The notes beneath the pieces are model-generated. The model was not told the DNA's origin and did no database searches. It saw only the letters and a program-made list of their open reading frames with translations. Shown piece by piece: positions 1-8,159 of a stretch of DNA of 35,766 bases (the stretch's first letter is position 1; every line of letters begins with the position of its first letter). Source of the DNA: Proteocatella sp049670425 (lineage in GTDB: Bacteria > Bacillota > Clostridia > Peptostreptococcales > Filifactoraceae); the NCBI GenBank assembly GCA_049670425.1, contig JBATTG010000021.1, positions 1 to 35,766 of the forward strand. Reading direction: 5' to 3'. The translations under genes and the position numbers were made by a program.

Positions 1-4
1 AAAT

Positions 5-118
<114 letters not shown>

Positions 119-123
119 TTTAA

Positions 124-162
124 AAAAGCACTCAGGATTAAACCTGAAGTGCTTTTTTTTTA
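124..162. terminator. Bidirectional rho-independent terminator between 5S rRNA and yqeB
   Basis: AAGCACTCAGG pairs with CCTGAAGTGCTT (one bulged base) around a short ATTAAA loop. A run of nine T follows on the plus strand and a run of A precedes, so it can end the rRNA transcript (plus) and the yqeC-xdhC-yqeB transcript (minus). Confidence 0.9.
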
Positions 163-179
163 TGAAAAAATTAAAGATA

Positions 180-983
180 TCAGATGTTTTTCCCAAGCTT
201 AAGTATGGCTTCAAGGACTCCGCCGCTTATACTTCTGGCTTTATCAGAGATGCTGAAACAGTGTTTTTTTTCTGATCTGGGGTCAATATCTCCAATTTTC
301 ATATTATAATGTACCTTCAGACCATTCATCAATATGCCTCTGAGGATACCATCTATAGTTGCAAAAACAGGGTTCTGGTCAACATAGGCTACGATATCGC
401 CCTTGTTCACATAATCGCCAATACTGAGCTTTGAATGGAAGACTCCGGCTGAGGGCGCTTTTAAGAGTCGTTCAAGCGAATATCCGCCAATATTTCCCGG
501 AACTCCTGTATTAGCTTCAGCTGAACCATAATAAAGACATTTGCCAAGATAATGGCCTCTTTGTGATTCGATTACACAATGGCAGTCTTTTTGTGCGAAA
601 AACCCAGGACCGACACCAATTGTAATGGGAGCGTCAGAAATGGACAGGCCGAGGTTTTTTTTGGCTAATATTGCATCTACGATTACATCTGGTTTCCATA
701 AATCTTTTACAGAAGCATTTTTGTCGACAATCAGCGCAATATTGCCGCGTTTAAGGGCTGTTTCACATTCTAGAATATCTGAGCACAAAACAGCATTAAT
801 CCCCTCTACATAGGCAGAATCTGAATAAACTGCTTCGGAAAAAGCAACAGTTCTTCGTATTGATGTAGGGTTTTCAATTTCTGTCATAAGAACTGAAAAT
901 CCACTTTCAAAAAGACGGCAGGCTATTCCCGTAGCGAGGTCACCGGCTCCTTTTATTAAAACCTTATAGTTTTGTTTTAGCAT
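180..983 (-). CDS. yqeB: YqeB-type selenium-dependent molybdenum hydroxylase maturation protein (EF2563 family)
   Basis: This 267-residue protein matches the YqeB/EF2563 family, known from comparative genomics as a marker of selenium-dependent molybdenum hydroxylases; its biochemical role is not settled. A glycine-rich nucleotide-binding segment (KGAGDLATGIACRL, about residues 11-24) opens the protein. The middle has a GVGPGFFA stretch followed by a Cys-His-Cys cluster (around residues 123-136), and the C-terminal half resembles a biotinyl/lipoyl-like barrel (GDYVNKGDIVAYVDQNPVFA). The ATG is preceded by AAGAGGT at good spacing. It is the last gene of a three-gene operon, 13 bases after xdhC. 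The product probably acts in the cytoplasm on the hydroxylase encoded at 17-21 kb. No selenoprotein or SECIS-like signal was seen in this gene. Confidence 0.88.
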   Translation of the reverse strand: MLKQNYKVLIKGAGDLATGIACRLFESGFSVLMTEIENPTSIRRTVAFSEAVYSDSAYVEGINAVLCSDILECETALKRGNIALIVDKNASVKDLWKPDVIVDAILAKKNLGLSISDAPITIGVGPGFFAQKDCHCVIESQRGHYLGKCLYYGSAEANTGVPGNIGGYSLERLLKAPSAGVFHSKLSIGDYVNKGDIVAYVDQNPVFATIDGILRGILMNGLKVHYNMKIGDIDPRSEKKHCFSISDKARSISGGVLEAILKLGKNI

Positions 984-996
984 AGCTACCTCTTAT

Positions 997-2043
997 TTAA
1001 ATAGTATCAAAGAAAATGTCAATATTTCCACCACACCACATTCCAAGACTTGCAGCTTCTTCATTATTTAAAATATAATGTTTGATTGAAGAGGCAGGAG
1101 CTTCCTGATTGAGTATGTTAAGAGCTTCGTTAATAGCGGAGAATTCAATCATGCCGCCACCTATAGTATCTATGATGGAAGCGTCTTTTTTTATAATCAT
1201 CTGGCTGCCGATTCCTCTTGGAGAAGAACCGCTTTTACTTATTATTTTGGCAATGACCATATTGTCGTTTTCGGACATCAGTGCATTCTTTAAAATGTCG
1301 CTGAAATAAGAGCGAGATGTAAGGTTGATATGCTGAATTATTTCGGCGATAATGCTTACAGCAATTTCTTCAGGGGTCTGACCGCCAATGGGAAGGCCAA
1401 TTGGAGTCTTTATTAAATTAAACTGCTCCTGCGAAAAACCTTTTGAAATCATGAGCTCCTTTGTCTTTGCGATTTTTCTTTTGCTGCCTATCATTCCGGC
1501 ATAACAAAAATCCAGCTCCATAATGTTTTCCAGGCATACGGAATCGCACAGATGCCCTCTGGTGGCTATCACAAAACATGAGTTTTTATCGAAACTGTTA
1601 TTTTTAAATATACTTTCAAAGGAATCGACAATTATGCGTCTTGCATTCGGGAATTTTTGATGGTTGCCAAATTCCTGGCGATCTTCCAACACAGTAAGTT
1701 CGTAGCCCATAAAATCGCAAAGTCTTGATAATGCAAGGCTGACATGGCCACCGCCACATACGACAACCTGCACTTTGGGATTGAGACTCTCAACAAAAAT
1801 TCCCATGGTAGATTCGAGATAGGGTGCTTTTTCCAGTTGTACAATGGAAAGCACATCCTGCCAATAGGGCTTTAGCGAGGAGTCCTCATACGTGATGTCA
1901 AAATCCGTGATTCCGTTGCTGCCTTGACGGATAAAAAGCTTGCTTCCTATATTTTTGCCATCAGTAATAGTAAGGATATAGGCTTGAGAGGAGTCATCAT
2001 GTTCAATCTCTTTTAAGATTCTTTGATAAAAATTAGATTTCAT
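997..2043 (-). CDS. XdhC-family molybdenum hydroxylase maturation factor, domains in reversed order
   Basis: XdhC proteins bind molybdenum cofactor, promote its sulfuration and deliver it to xanthine-dehydrogenase-type enzymes. This 348-residue protein has the XdhC Rossmann domain first (VVVCGGGHVSLALSRL near residues 93-108, then GMIGSKRKI and the GLPIGGQTPEEIAVSI signature near residues 216-231). The XdhC/CoxI domain comes last (ISKSGSSPRGIGSQMII, then IGGGMIE and LGMWCGGNIDIFF at the C terminus). In the usual single-chain XdhC the CoxI domain is N-terminal, so the order is swapped. The conserved CGG near the C terminus probably contributes the cofactor or sulfur-relay cysteine (inference). 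The ATG overlaps the yqeC stop by four bases (ATGA), implying translational coupling. Confidence 0.9.
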   Translation of the reverse strand: MKSNFYQRILKEIEHDDSSQAYILTITDGKNIGSKLFIRQGSNGITDFDITYEDSSLKPYWQDVLSIVQLEKAPYLESTMGIFVESLNPKVQVVVCGGGHVSLALSRLCDFMGYELTVLEDRQEFGNHQKFPNARRIIVDSFESIFKNNSFDKNSCFVIATRGHLCDSVCLENIMELDFCYAGMIGSKRKIAKTKELMISKGFSQEQFNLIKTPIGLPIGGQTPEEIAVSIIAEIIQHINLTSRSYFSDILKNALMSENDNMVIAKIISKSGSSPRGIGSQMIIKKDASIIDTIGGGMIEFSAINEALNILNQEAPASSIKHYILNNEEAASLGMWCGGNIDIFFDTI

Positions 2044-2753
2044 TGTAAAGGTCCTTCCTGTAATTGGAAATCAATCTGGATTTTTTTGTCACTGAAAGCG
2101 ACTATTTTAAAGGGTCTGTTTTTTATATTTTTTTTATAGCCTGAGGGGCTGCATACTATTTTTTTGACATCAGTGCAGGTGACTATGTGATCAGAATCTA
2201 CAGGCCTTTTATATTCTGAAGCTAAAAAATCGCAGGCAAGCTCATATCTGTGGCATACTTCCTTTATGGGTCTGCCTATGCACCAAAGTCCGACTACGGC
2301 AATTATCATATCACTGTCATCTGGAATAACAGGCTCATTGAGGTTTGGAAACTTAAGAGGCATGTGTTTTGAACCGTCGGCTTCTATAAGGACATAGTCT
2401 GCGACTTCGAGAAATTGGCTTGCAGTTATCCCGGAGGCTTGGAAGGAGCACAGTTTTTGACGTTCATCTTCCATATGAGGTTCGCATAAAATACCGGTTA
2501 CACATATGGCATTTGCTTCAAGGCTATGACTTAAGTCAAGCAAAAAACGCTCTTTGTCGGCGGGACTTGATTCAGTGTGATTCTGCAGCAGAATCACAGG
2601 GTAAGCTGGCGGAAAAAAAATTTTCGTACTCGTAGTAATGATGACCTTTTTTCCATTTTGGGAAAGCTCTTGAGCGAGAGAGTACATAAGCGTTGTCTTT
2701 CCGCCACTTCCGACTATTGAGATTATTTTATATGGCAAGATATCATCAATCAT
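2040..2753 (-). CDS. yqeC: YqeC-type putative selenium-dependent hydroxylase accessory protein
   Basis: This 237-residue protein belongs to the YqeC family, a P-loop protein found with YqeB and XdhC in genomes using selenium-dependent molybdenum hydroxylases. The Walker A-like loop GSGGKTT is at residues 15-21, followed by a beta strand and ITTSTKIF. Mid-protein YVLIEADGSKHMPLK (near residues 140-154) is a Walker B-like acidic strand typical of the family. The exact reaction is unknown; NTP-dependent cofactor handling is the usual guess. It has a strong site (AAAAGGAGATTTC) before the ATG and is the first gene of the minus-strand operon, divergent from the molybdopterin-binding/modABC operon. 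Confidence 0.87.
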   Translation of the reverse strand: MIDDILPYKIISIVGSGGKTTLMYSLAQELSQNGKKVIITTSTKIFFPPAYPVILLQNHTESSPADKERFLLDLSHSLEANAICVTGILCEPHMEDERQKLCSFQASGITASQFLEVADYVLIEADGSKHMPLKFPNLNEPVIPDDSDMIIAVVGLWCIGRPIKEVCHRYELACDFLASEYKRPVDSDHIVTCTDVKKIVCSPSGYKKNIKNRPFKIVAFSDKKIQIDFQLQEGPLQ

Positions 2754-2779
2754 TTTGAAATCTCCTTTTAAATGGAGTT

Positions 2780-2816
2780 TATCATATTTGACATCAAAAT
2801 GATACTACGGTATACT
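2780..2816 (+). promoter_or_regulatory. Sigma-70-type promoter of the molybdopterin-binding/modABC operon with an overlapping inverted repeat
   Basis: TTGACA (2788-2793), a 17-base spacer and TATACT (2811-2816) form a near-consensus vegetative promoter. The -35 box lies inside an inverted repeat, TATCATATTTG (2780-2790) against CAAAATGATA (2795-2804) with one bulged base, which could be an operator for one or both divergent operons. A minus-strand promoter for yqeC must lie in the same 124 bases but its -35 box is not clear. Confidence 0.75.
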
Positions 2817-2877
2817 CGATTTATCGAAAAAATTAAAATTAATCTAAAAATAGATCATAAAAAAAATGGAGGAATTT

Positions 2878-3903
2878 ATGTACAAGGTAAGGACGCAAGA
2901 CAGCGTGGGAAAGATACTTATCCACGATGTTACCAAGATAGTCGCCGATGGAGAAATTTTGGAAAAATATCCTGTGTTCAGGAAGAATCATGTAATACGG
3001 GAAGAGGATATAGAAGTATTGCTTTCAATAGGCAAGGAATATATATATGCGGGAGATATTGACCCAGGCATGGTCCATGAGAATGATGCGGCTCTTATGA
3101 TGGGAAAAATGTGCGAAAATGACTATCTGGAGCATACAGGCGTATCAGAAGGAAGAGTCGATATAGTAGCCCAAAAAGCAGGGCTTTTAAAGATAAATAC
3201 AGATAAGCTCTACGAAATCAACAGTGTGGAAAACTTCATAATATCGACTCTTCGCAATAACTCAACCGTAGTTTCAGGACAAAAAATAGCTGGCATGAAA
3301 ATAATACCATTAATGATAGAAGCTGAAAAGGTGGAGTATGTAAAGAATATACAAAGAGGAGCTCCTCTAATGACCTTGAAGCCATATGTAAAAACAAAAG
3401 CAGGGCTTGTAATTACTGGAAGTGAAATTTATCATGGAAGAAGAAAAGATGCATTCACCCCGATAATAGAATCAAAACTTGAAGAATTTGATGCTGACTT
3501 GATAGGGACGAGAATAGCAGATGATGATGAGGATATGATAGCGGAATATATAGAGTTGTTTCTGGAAGAAGGAGCTGAAATAGTTTTCTGTACAGGTGGG
3601 ATGAGTGTTGATCCAGATGACAAGACGCCGCTTGCAATAAGGAAGGTTGCAGATGCAGTTGTCAGCCAGGGAGCGCCTGTAGTTCCGGGAGCCATGTGGA
3701 TGCTGGCATACAAAGGAGAGATACCTATAATGGGAGTACCAGGAGGTGCGATTTTCAGTAAACGTACAACTGTAGACATCATACTTCCAAGATTGATGGC
3801 AAATGACAGGGTAACAAGAAGAGATATAGTAGAATTATCCCATGGCGGATATTGTTTAAAATGCAAAGTATGTCATTTTCCAAATTGCAGGTTTGGAAAT
3901 TAA
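2878..3903 (+). CDS. Molybdopterin-binding protein (MoeA/CinA-like domain)
   Basis: This 341-residue cytoplasmic protein has a C-terminal MPT-binding (MogA/MoeA-like) domain, seen in VITGSEIYHGRRKDAFTPII, the FCTGGMSVDPDDKTP block typical of molybdopterin-binding folds (TGG-S-D-D-TP) and the following IMGVPGGAIFSKRTTVDIILPRL. The N-terminal 170 residues resemble a divergent MoeA-type region. The protein ends with a cysteine-rich tail (CLKCKVCHFPNC), which could bind a metal. The family occurs next to molybdate transporters and selenium-dependent hydroxylase accessory genes in Clostridia, so a late step of molybdenum cofactor synthesis is likely, not proven. I chose ATG 2878 over the in-frame ATG 2866 because GGAGG at 2868-2872 sits six bases before 2878. 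Leads the modABC operon. Confidence 0.85.
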   Translation: MYKVRTQDSVGKILIHDVTKIVADGEILEKYPVFRKNHVIREEDIEVLLSIGKEYIYAGDIDPGMVHENDAALMMGKMCENDYLEHTGVSEGRVDIVAQKAGLLKINTDKLYEINSVENFIISTLRNNSTVVSGQKIAGMKIIPLMIEAEKVEYVKNIQRGAPLMTLKPYVKTKAGLVITGSEIYHGRRKDAFTPIIESKLEEFDADLIGTRIADDDEDMIAEYIELFLEEGAEIVFCTGGMSVDPDDKTPLAIRKVADAVVSQGAPVVPGAMWMLAYKGEIPIMGVPGGAIFSKRTTVDIILPRLMANDRVTRRDIVELSHGGYCLKCKVCHFPNCRFGN

Positions 3904-3922
3904 GCAATAAGAAGGGTGAAAA

Positions 3923-4726
3923 ATGAAAAGAATGAAAAAAGTGCTGGTTTTAGCAGCAATAGCAGTCCTTATTTTTTCTGGATGCAGCAAGGTTCAGGGC
4001 GGACAGGCAGCATCGCAGCCTGAGAAAAAAACGATAAATATTTCGGCGGCTGCAAGCCTGAAGAATGTAATGGCAGAGATTGAAGAAAAATATGAAAATG
4101 AATTTGCGCAAACTGACATAGTATTTAATTTTGGGGGCTCAGGAGCCTTACAGACCCAGATCGAAGAAGGCGCGCCCGTAGATATATTCTTTTCGGCAGG
4201 CTCAAAACAAATAAAGGAGCTGGACGAAAAAGCGCTTATAAAGAAAGGCAGTATAAGGACTTTTTTAGGGAATCAGATAGTAGCAATAAAGCCCAGAGGC
4301 AGTGAAATTAAAATAAAGAGTATCGAGGATTTAGAGCGTGAAGATATAGCGAAAATAGGTTATTCAGACCCCAAATTAGCACCTGCAGGTCAATATGCAA
4401 GTGAAGCCATAACCTATTATCATATGGAGGAAAAACTTTCATCAAAAACCATACTTTCATCAGATGTAAAGACTACATTATCATGGGCAGAGATGGGAGA
4501 AATAGATCTGGGTTTCGTATATTCGACTGACGCCATGGACAATGAAAAAGTAGAGACCGCCTTCATTGTGGATGAAGCATCTCACTCTAAAATAGAATAT
4601 CCAGTAGCAATAATTGACAGCAGCCAAAACTTCAAGGAAGCAGAAGCGTTTATTGAATATATGGAAACATCAGGTACGCTGGATATATTTGAAAAATACG
4701 GATTCAGCGTAAAGCGCAAGGAGTAA
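3923..4726 (+). CDS. modA: Molybdate ABC transporter substrate-binding lipoprotein ModA
   Basis: Extracytoplasmic binding protein for molybdate (possibly tungstate). A lipoprotein signal peptide ends in the lipobox IFSGC with lipidated Cys21. The mature part starts with INISAAASLKNVM, the ModA oxyanion-binding signature, and continues with NFGGSGALQTQIEEGAPVDI, another hallmark of the family. Length (267) is normal for ModA. The ATG follows AAGGGTG. The gene sits 19 bases after the molybdopterin-binding gene and two bases before modB, so it is co-transcribed. No frameshift or missing motif is seen. Confidence 0.96.
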   Translation: MKRMKKVLVLAAIAVLIFSGCSKVQGGQAASQPEKKTINISAAASLKNVMAEIEEKYENEFAQTDIVFNFGGSGALQTQIEEGAPVDIFFSAGSKQIKELDEKALIKKGSIRTFLGNQIVAIKPRGSEIKIKSIEDLEREDIAKIGYSDPKLAPAGQYASEAITYYHMEEKLSSKTILSSDVKTTLSWAEMGEIDLGFVYSTDAMDNEKVETAFIVDEASHSKIEYPVAIIDSSQNFKEAEAFIEYMETSGTLDIFEKYGFSVKRKE

Positions 4727-4728
4727 AA

Positions 4729-5385
4729 ATGGATTATTCGCCACTTCTTATTTCAATAAAGACATCATTGCTGGCAACTGCGATAGCTGTCATTCTGGGG
4801 ATATTTGCAGCATACAGAGTTATAAAAATGAAGAAATTCAAAAATTTAATTGATGGTATTTTTACACTCCCACTGGTATTGCCACCGACAGTAATTGGTT
4901 TTTTTCTGCTGATTACCTTAGGTAAAAATGGGTTTATAGGGAAGATACTTTCACAATTTGGGACATCGGTCATATTTACATGGACGGCTACGGTCATAGC
5001 ATCTTCTGTTGTTGCATTCCCGCTTGTTTACAGGGCGGCAAAGGCATCATTTGAGCAGATGGATACAAACCTCATATATGCGGCCCAGACTTTGGGAATT
5101 GAGCAAAGAAAAATATTCTTCAGGATTATCATGCCAAACTGCAGGGCTGGAATATTATCGGGAACAATACTGGCATTTTCAAGAGCAATGGGAGAATTCG
5201 GAGCCACGATAATAATAGCAGGAAATATACAGGGAAAGACACAGACCATGGCTCTTGCCGTATACACGGCTATTCAATCGGGGGACAGGGTTCTTGCATA
5301 CAAATGGGTGTTTCTTATATCATCAATATCTCTTCTGGCAGTGATATTGATGAACGCAGTATCTCAAAAAGGAGATTCAAGATGA
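4729..5385 (+). CDS. modB: Molybdate ABC transporter permease ModB
   Basis: Integral membrane permease of the molybdate importer, 218 residues, with about five to six hydrophobic segments. The loop contacting the ATPase (EAA-type) is clear: AFSRAMGEFGATIIIAGNIQGKTQT near residues 150-174, with the ModB-typical EFGAT. LPLVLPPTVIGFFLL near residues 46-60 is also family-typical. It follows modA after a two-base gap and its stop overlaps the modC start (ATGA), so translation is coupled. Confidence 0.96.
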   Translation: MDYSPLLISIKTSLLATAIAVILGIFAAYRVIKMKKFKNLIDGIFTLPLVLPPTVIGFFLLITLGKNGFIGKILSQFGTSVIFTWTATVIASSVVAFPLVYRAAKASFEQMDTNLIYAAQTLGIEQRKIFFRIIMPNCRAGILSGTILAFSRAMGEFGATIIIAGNIQGKTQTMALAVYTAIQSGDRVLAYKWVFLISSISLLAVILMNAVSQKGDSR

Positions 5386-6173
5386 GGCTATATGCTGATT
5401 TTAGAAAAAAACTGGGAAATATGATACTTGATGTGAAGATGGACACAAATTGCCAGCGAATTGGTTTTTTGGGACCGTCCGGTTCAGGAAAGAGCATGGC
5501 TCTAAAATGCATATCAGGAATAGAAATCCCCGATGAAGGAAGAATAATGATTGGAAATGAAGTGCTTTACGATTCATATGATGGAATTTGCCTGAAACCT
5601 CAGCAGCGAAAAATAGGATATCTGTTTCAAAACTATGCGCTTTTTCCAAACATGAACGTAGAAAAAAACATAAAAATCGCAATCAGGAATGAAACTGAAA
5701 AGGAAAAAGAAGCTATCTTTCGAAGCAGTGTTAAGAGATTCGCGCTGGAAGGCATGGAAGATAAATATCCAAGGCAGTTGAGCGGAGGACAGCAACAAAG
5801 AGTCGCACTGGCAAGGATAATTGCCTCAAAACCGCATCTGCTTCTTCTGGACGAACCCCTGAGCGCTTTAGATGAAGAACTAAGAGCAAATATAGAAAAA
5901 GAAATAGATGAAGTCATGAGCCAGGGAATTGGAACTATATTTGTATCCCATGATAAAAAAGAAGTATTCAGGCTCTGTGATGAAATAGCATTTGTAAAAA
6001 ACGGTAAAATTTTTGGGACTGAAAATAAGCAGGATTTAGTTGGAAAAATGGTGACCTCGGATAAACTAAAAATAATAGAGCAAAAAGAAGTGAATGAAGA
6101 GATGACCGTGTTGATTGAACTGACGGTAGATGACAATCTGACAAGGACACTCTATGAACTGATTACAAAATAG
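5382..6173 (+). CDS. modC: Molybdate ABC transporter ATP-binding protein ModC, short form
   Basis: ATPase subunit of the molybdate importer, 263 residues. Walker A GPSGSGKS (31-38), signature LSGGQQQR (133-140), Walker B LLLLDEP (153-159) and switch His190 are all intact. The longer ModC of Escherichia coli carries a C-terminal Mop/TOBE molybdate-binding domain; here only about 60 residues follow the nucleotide-binding domain, so regulatory oxyanion binding by that domain is probably missing. I chose ATG 5382 because it follows AAAGGAG and overlaps the modB stop (ATGA); the longer in-frame version starting at 5304 would lie inside modB. Confidence 0.95.
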   Translation: MRLYADFRKKLGNMILDVKMDTNCQRIGFLGPSGSGKSMALKCISGIEIPDEGRIMIGNEVLYDSYDGICLKPQQRKIGYLFQNYALFPNMNVEKNIKIAIRNETEKEKEAIFRSSVKRFALEGMEDKYPRQLSGGQQQRVALARIIASKPHLLLLDEPLSALDEELRANIEKEIDEVMSQGIGTIFVSHDKKEVFRLCDEIAFVKNGKIFGTENKQDLVGKMVTSDKLKIIEQKEVNEEMTVLIELTVDDNLTRTLYELITK

Positions 6174-6215
6174 AAAAAAACAGCACAGTCGTCAAATGAC
6201 ATCTGTGCTGTTTAA
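6174..6215. terminator. Terminator between convergent modC and sstT-like genes
   Basis: AAACAGCACAG pairs with CTGTGCTGTTT around a loop of about a dozen bases. It is flanked by A-rich sequence on the left and a T-containing run on the right, so it can serve both convergent operons. Confidence 0.82.
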
Positions 6216-6234
6216 TATATACAAATTTTTTGAA

Positions 6235-7473
6235 TTATGCTTTTGTGTTTATAACAAACTTCTGTCCTGCTTTACGCATTTTACCAAATTCTGCTGTTGC
6301 TGTGAATAGAACGTCAGTTGATGAGTTAAGAGCTGTCTCAAATGAATCTTGAAGAACTCCAACTACGAAACCAACTCCAACAACTTGCATAGCAACGTCA
6401 TTTGGGATTCCGAACAAGCTACAAGCAAGTGGAATAAGAAGTAATGATCCACCAGCTACTCCTGATGCTCCACAAGCACTTACTGCTGAAAGAATACTAA
6501 GAATTAAAGCTGTAGCCATATCTACTTCGATACCGATAGTATGAACAGCTGCAAGCGTTAGAACTGATATAGTAACTGCAGCTCCTGCCATGTTTATAGT
6601 AGCTCCAAGAGGTATTGATACTGAGTAAGTATCTTTATCAAGGCCTAATTTATCACATAGAGTCATGTTAACTGGAATGTTAGCCGCTGAACTACGTGTA
6701 AAGAATGCTGTAATACCACTTTCTCTTATACACTTGAATACAAGTGGGTATGGATTCTGACGGATGTAAACGTAAGTGATGATTGGGTTTACAACAAGTG
6801 CAACGAAAAGCATGCAGCCGATCAGTACGACAAGAAGGTTTCCGTAGCTTAAAAGTGATTCAAGTCCGCTTGTAGCGATTGAATCAAATACAAGACCCAT
6901 GATTCCAAGTGGTGCAAAGTTTATTACCCATCTTACCATTTGAGCAAGGGCATCTGCAAAGTTTCCAACCATTGTTTTTGTAGTATCTGGAACATTTCTT
7001 ATTGCAAGACCAAGAACTATAGCCCATGCAAGAATTCCGATATAGTTTGCATTGAACAGTGCTTTAACTGGGTTATCTACAACATTCATAAGTAGAGTCT
7101 TAAGGACTTCAACAACTCCGCCTGGAGGCGTGATGCTGTCTACTCCTGCACCCAATGTAAGTGTTACAGGGAACATGAAACTAGCAACAACCGCAACCAG
7201 ACCAGCTAGGAAAGTTCCAAGTAGGTAAAGTATGACAATTGATGACATGTTTGTTTCTTGTCCGTGCTTGTGCTGAGATATTGCTGACATAACTAAGAAA
7301 AATACCAGTATCGGTGCAATACCTTTCAAAGCACCTACGAATAAAGATCCGAAAATAACAATTCCGCCTGCTTGTGTTGGAACGGTAATCGCAAGGATTA
7401 TACCTATGATTAAGCCGATAAAAATTCTTTTTACCAGGCTTAACCCATTCCACTTCTTCATTAAATCTTTCAT
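6235..7473 (-). CDS. sstT: Serine/threonine:sodium symporter, SstT-like (dicarboxylate/amino acid:cation symporter family)
   Basis: A 412-residue membrane protein of the DAACS (glutamate transporter fold) family that takes up serine and threonine with sodium. It matches SstT in length and in its N-terminal start (WNGLSLVKRIFIGLIIGI). Family motifs include the serine-rich hairpin region FFTRSSAANIPVN (about residues 257-269), the SIPLGATINMAGAA block and the later SACGASGVAGGSLLLIPLA segment, corresponding to the re-entrant loops that bind substrate and sodium. The ATG has the ribosome site AGGAGG at 7484-7489 (minus). A small hairpin (GCTAAC...GTTAGC, 7519-7535) lies in its leader. Ser/Thr uptake suits an amino-acid fermenter. 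Confidence 0.93.
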   Translation of the reverse strand: MKDLMKKWNGLSLVKRIFIGLIIGIILAITVPTQAGGIVIFGSLFVGALKGIAPILVFFLVMSAISQHKHGQETNMSSIVILYLLGTFLAGLVAVVASFMFPVTLTLGAGVDSITPPGGVVEVLKTLLMNVVDNPVKALFNANYIGILAWAIVLGLAIRNVPDTTKTMVGNFADALAQMVRWVINFAPLGIMGLVFDSIATSGLESLLSYGNLLVVLIGCMLFVALVVNPIITYVYIRQNPYPLVFKCIRESGITAFFTRSSAANIPVNMTLCDKLGLDKDTYSVSIPLGATINMAGAAVTISVLTLAAVHTIGIEVDMATALILSILSAVSACGASGVAGGSLLLIPLACSLFGIPNDVAMQVVGVGFVVGVLQDSFETALNSSTDVLFTATAEFGKMRKAGQKFVINTKA

Positions 7474-7968
7474 AATTTATTCCTCCTATAAGATGTAAAT
7501 AGAACAATATACACCAAAGCTAACTAAATGTTAGCCAGGATTTTATGATGCCGTATGTGATGCTAAAAATGTATATGTACTATGTATTATCAATAATACC
7601 ATAAATTGTATTATAACGGAAGACAAAATTTGAAATGTATTGAAAATTCTTGGAATAGTTGCCTTGAGCGAGGGACAACAATTTCCTGTAATTAAGCGGA
7701 AAACGTTATTAATACTTACAAATTCAAGTCAAGGTTAATTAAGTAGTAAAAATTATTTTTTTACAGTAAAATAATTCAAAGCATGATGAATTTTAGAAGA
7801 TTAGTAAAATAGAGGTATATAAGGTAAATTAAGGTAAGCCGAAAGTGAATTTGTATAATTTTAAATATTGGCGGGAAATCGATAAGCATTAGAATTCATG
7901 ATGTAAATTATGGAAATTTTGTGGTATATTAGAAAATAAATAAAACAACTTAAAAGCATTCTTGAATA

Positions 7969-8038
7969 TTGATTTGAGAAAAAAATTATGGTATTATAGA
8001 AACATTGATTATTTTGACATTAAAAAAGGTAGTATAAT
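7969..8038 (+). promoter_or_regulatory. Candidate promoters of the DUF1846 gene
   Basis: TTGATT (7969-7974), a 17-base spacer and TATTAT (7992-7997) form a reasonable sigma-70-type promoter. A second consensus -10 box TATAAT (8033-8038) follows, but its nearest TTGACA (8014-8019) is only 13 bases away, which is too close for a normal promoter. Confidence 0.5.
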
Positions 8039-8052
8039 AGATATAAGTTAAT

Positions 8053-8096
8053 TAACATTAGTTCAGGTGAAAATTCTTTTGCCTGAACTAATGTTA
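8053..8096 (+). repeat. Perfect 15-bp inverted repeat in the DUF1846 leader
   Basis: TAACATTAGTTCAGG (8053-8067) and its exact reverse complement CCTGAACTAATGTTA (8082-8096) surround a 14-base AT-rich loop. No T run follows, so it is not a standard terminator. It would form a strong 5' stem-loop in the mRNA or a large operator in the DNA. Confidence 0.85.
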
Positions 8097-8159
8097 TGCT
8101 ATGAAACGAGACATTGGCAAGCTTTTTAGAGGATTAAACATATAGAAATAGGAGGAATT

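Larger units (their letters stand above)
7474..8159. other. Long AT-rich intergenic region, divergent promoters
   Basis: The 686 bases between the divergent sstT-like and DUF1846 genes hold no credible reading frame. They contain the sstT leader with a small GCTAAC/GTTAGC hairpin, a cre-like sequence GGAAAACGTTATTA near 7700 (tentative), a plus-strand promoter candidate and a 15-bp perfect hairpin close to DUF1846 (listed separately). I see no tRNA or recognisable riboswitch in the remaining roughly 400 bases. Confidence 0.6.

Noticed and set aside
2866..2877. Upstream ATG for the molybdopterin-binding protein
   Set aside because: The GGAGG used by ATG 2878 would lie inside this extension, and nothing resembling a ribosome site precedes 2866.
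5304..5381. Longer modC start inside modB
   Set aside because: ATG 5382 has its own AAAGGAG and the usual ATGA overlap; the extension would read 26 codons within modB without family similarity.
7693..7706. cre-like site GGAAAACGTTATTA upstream of sstT
   Set aside because: Two mismatches to the core consensus, in AT-rich DNA and far from either gene; kept only as a tentative remark.
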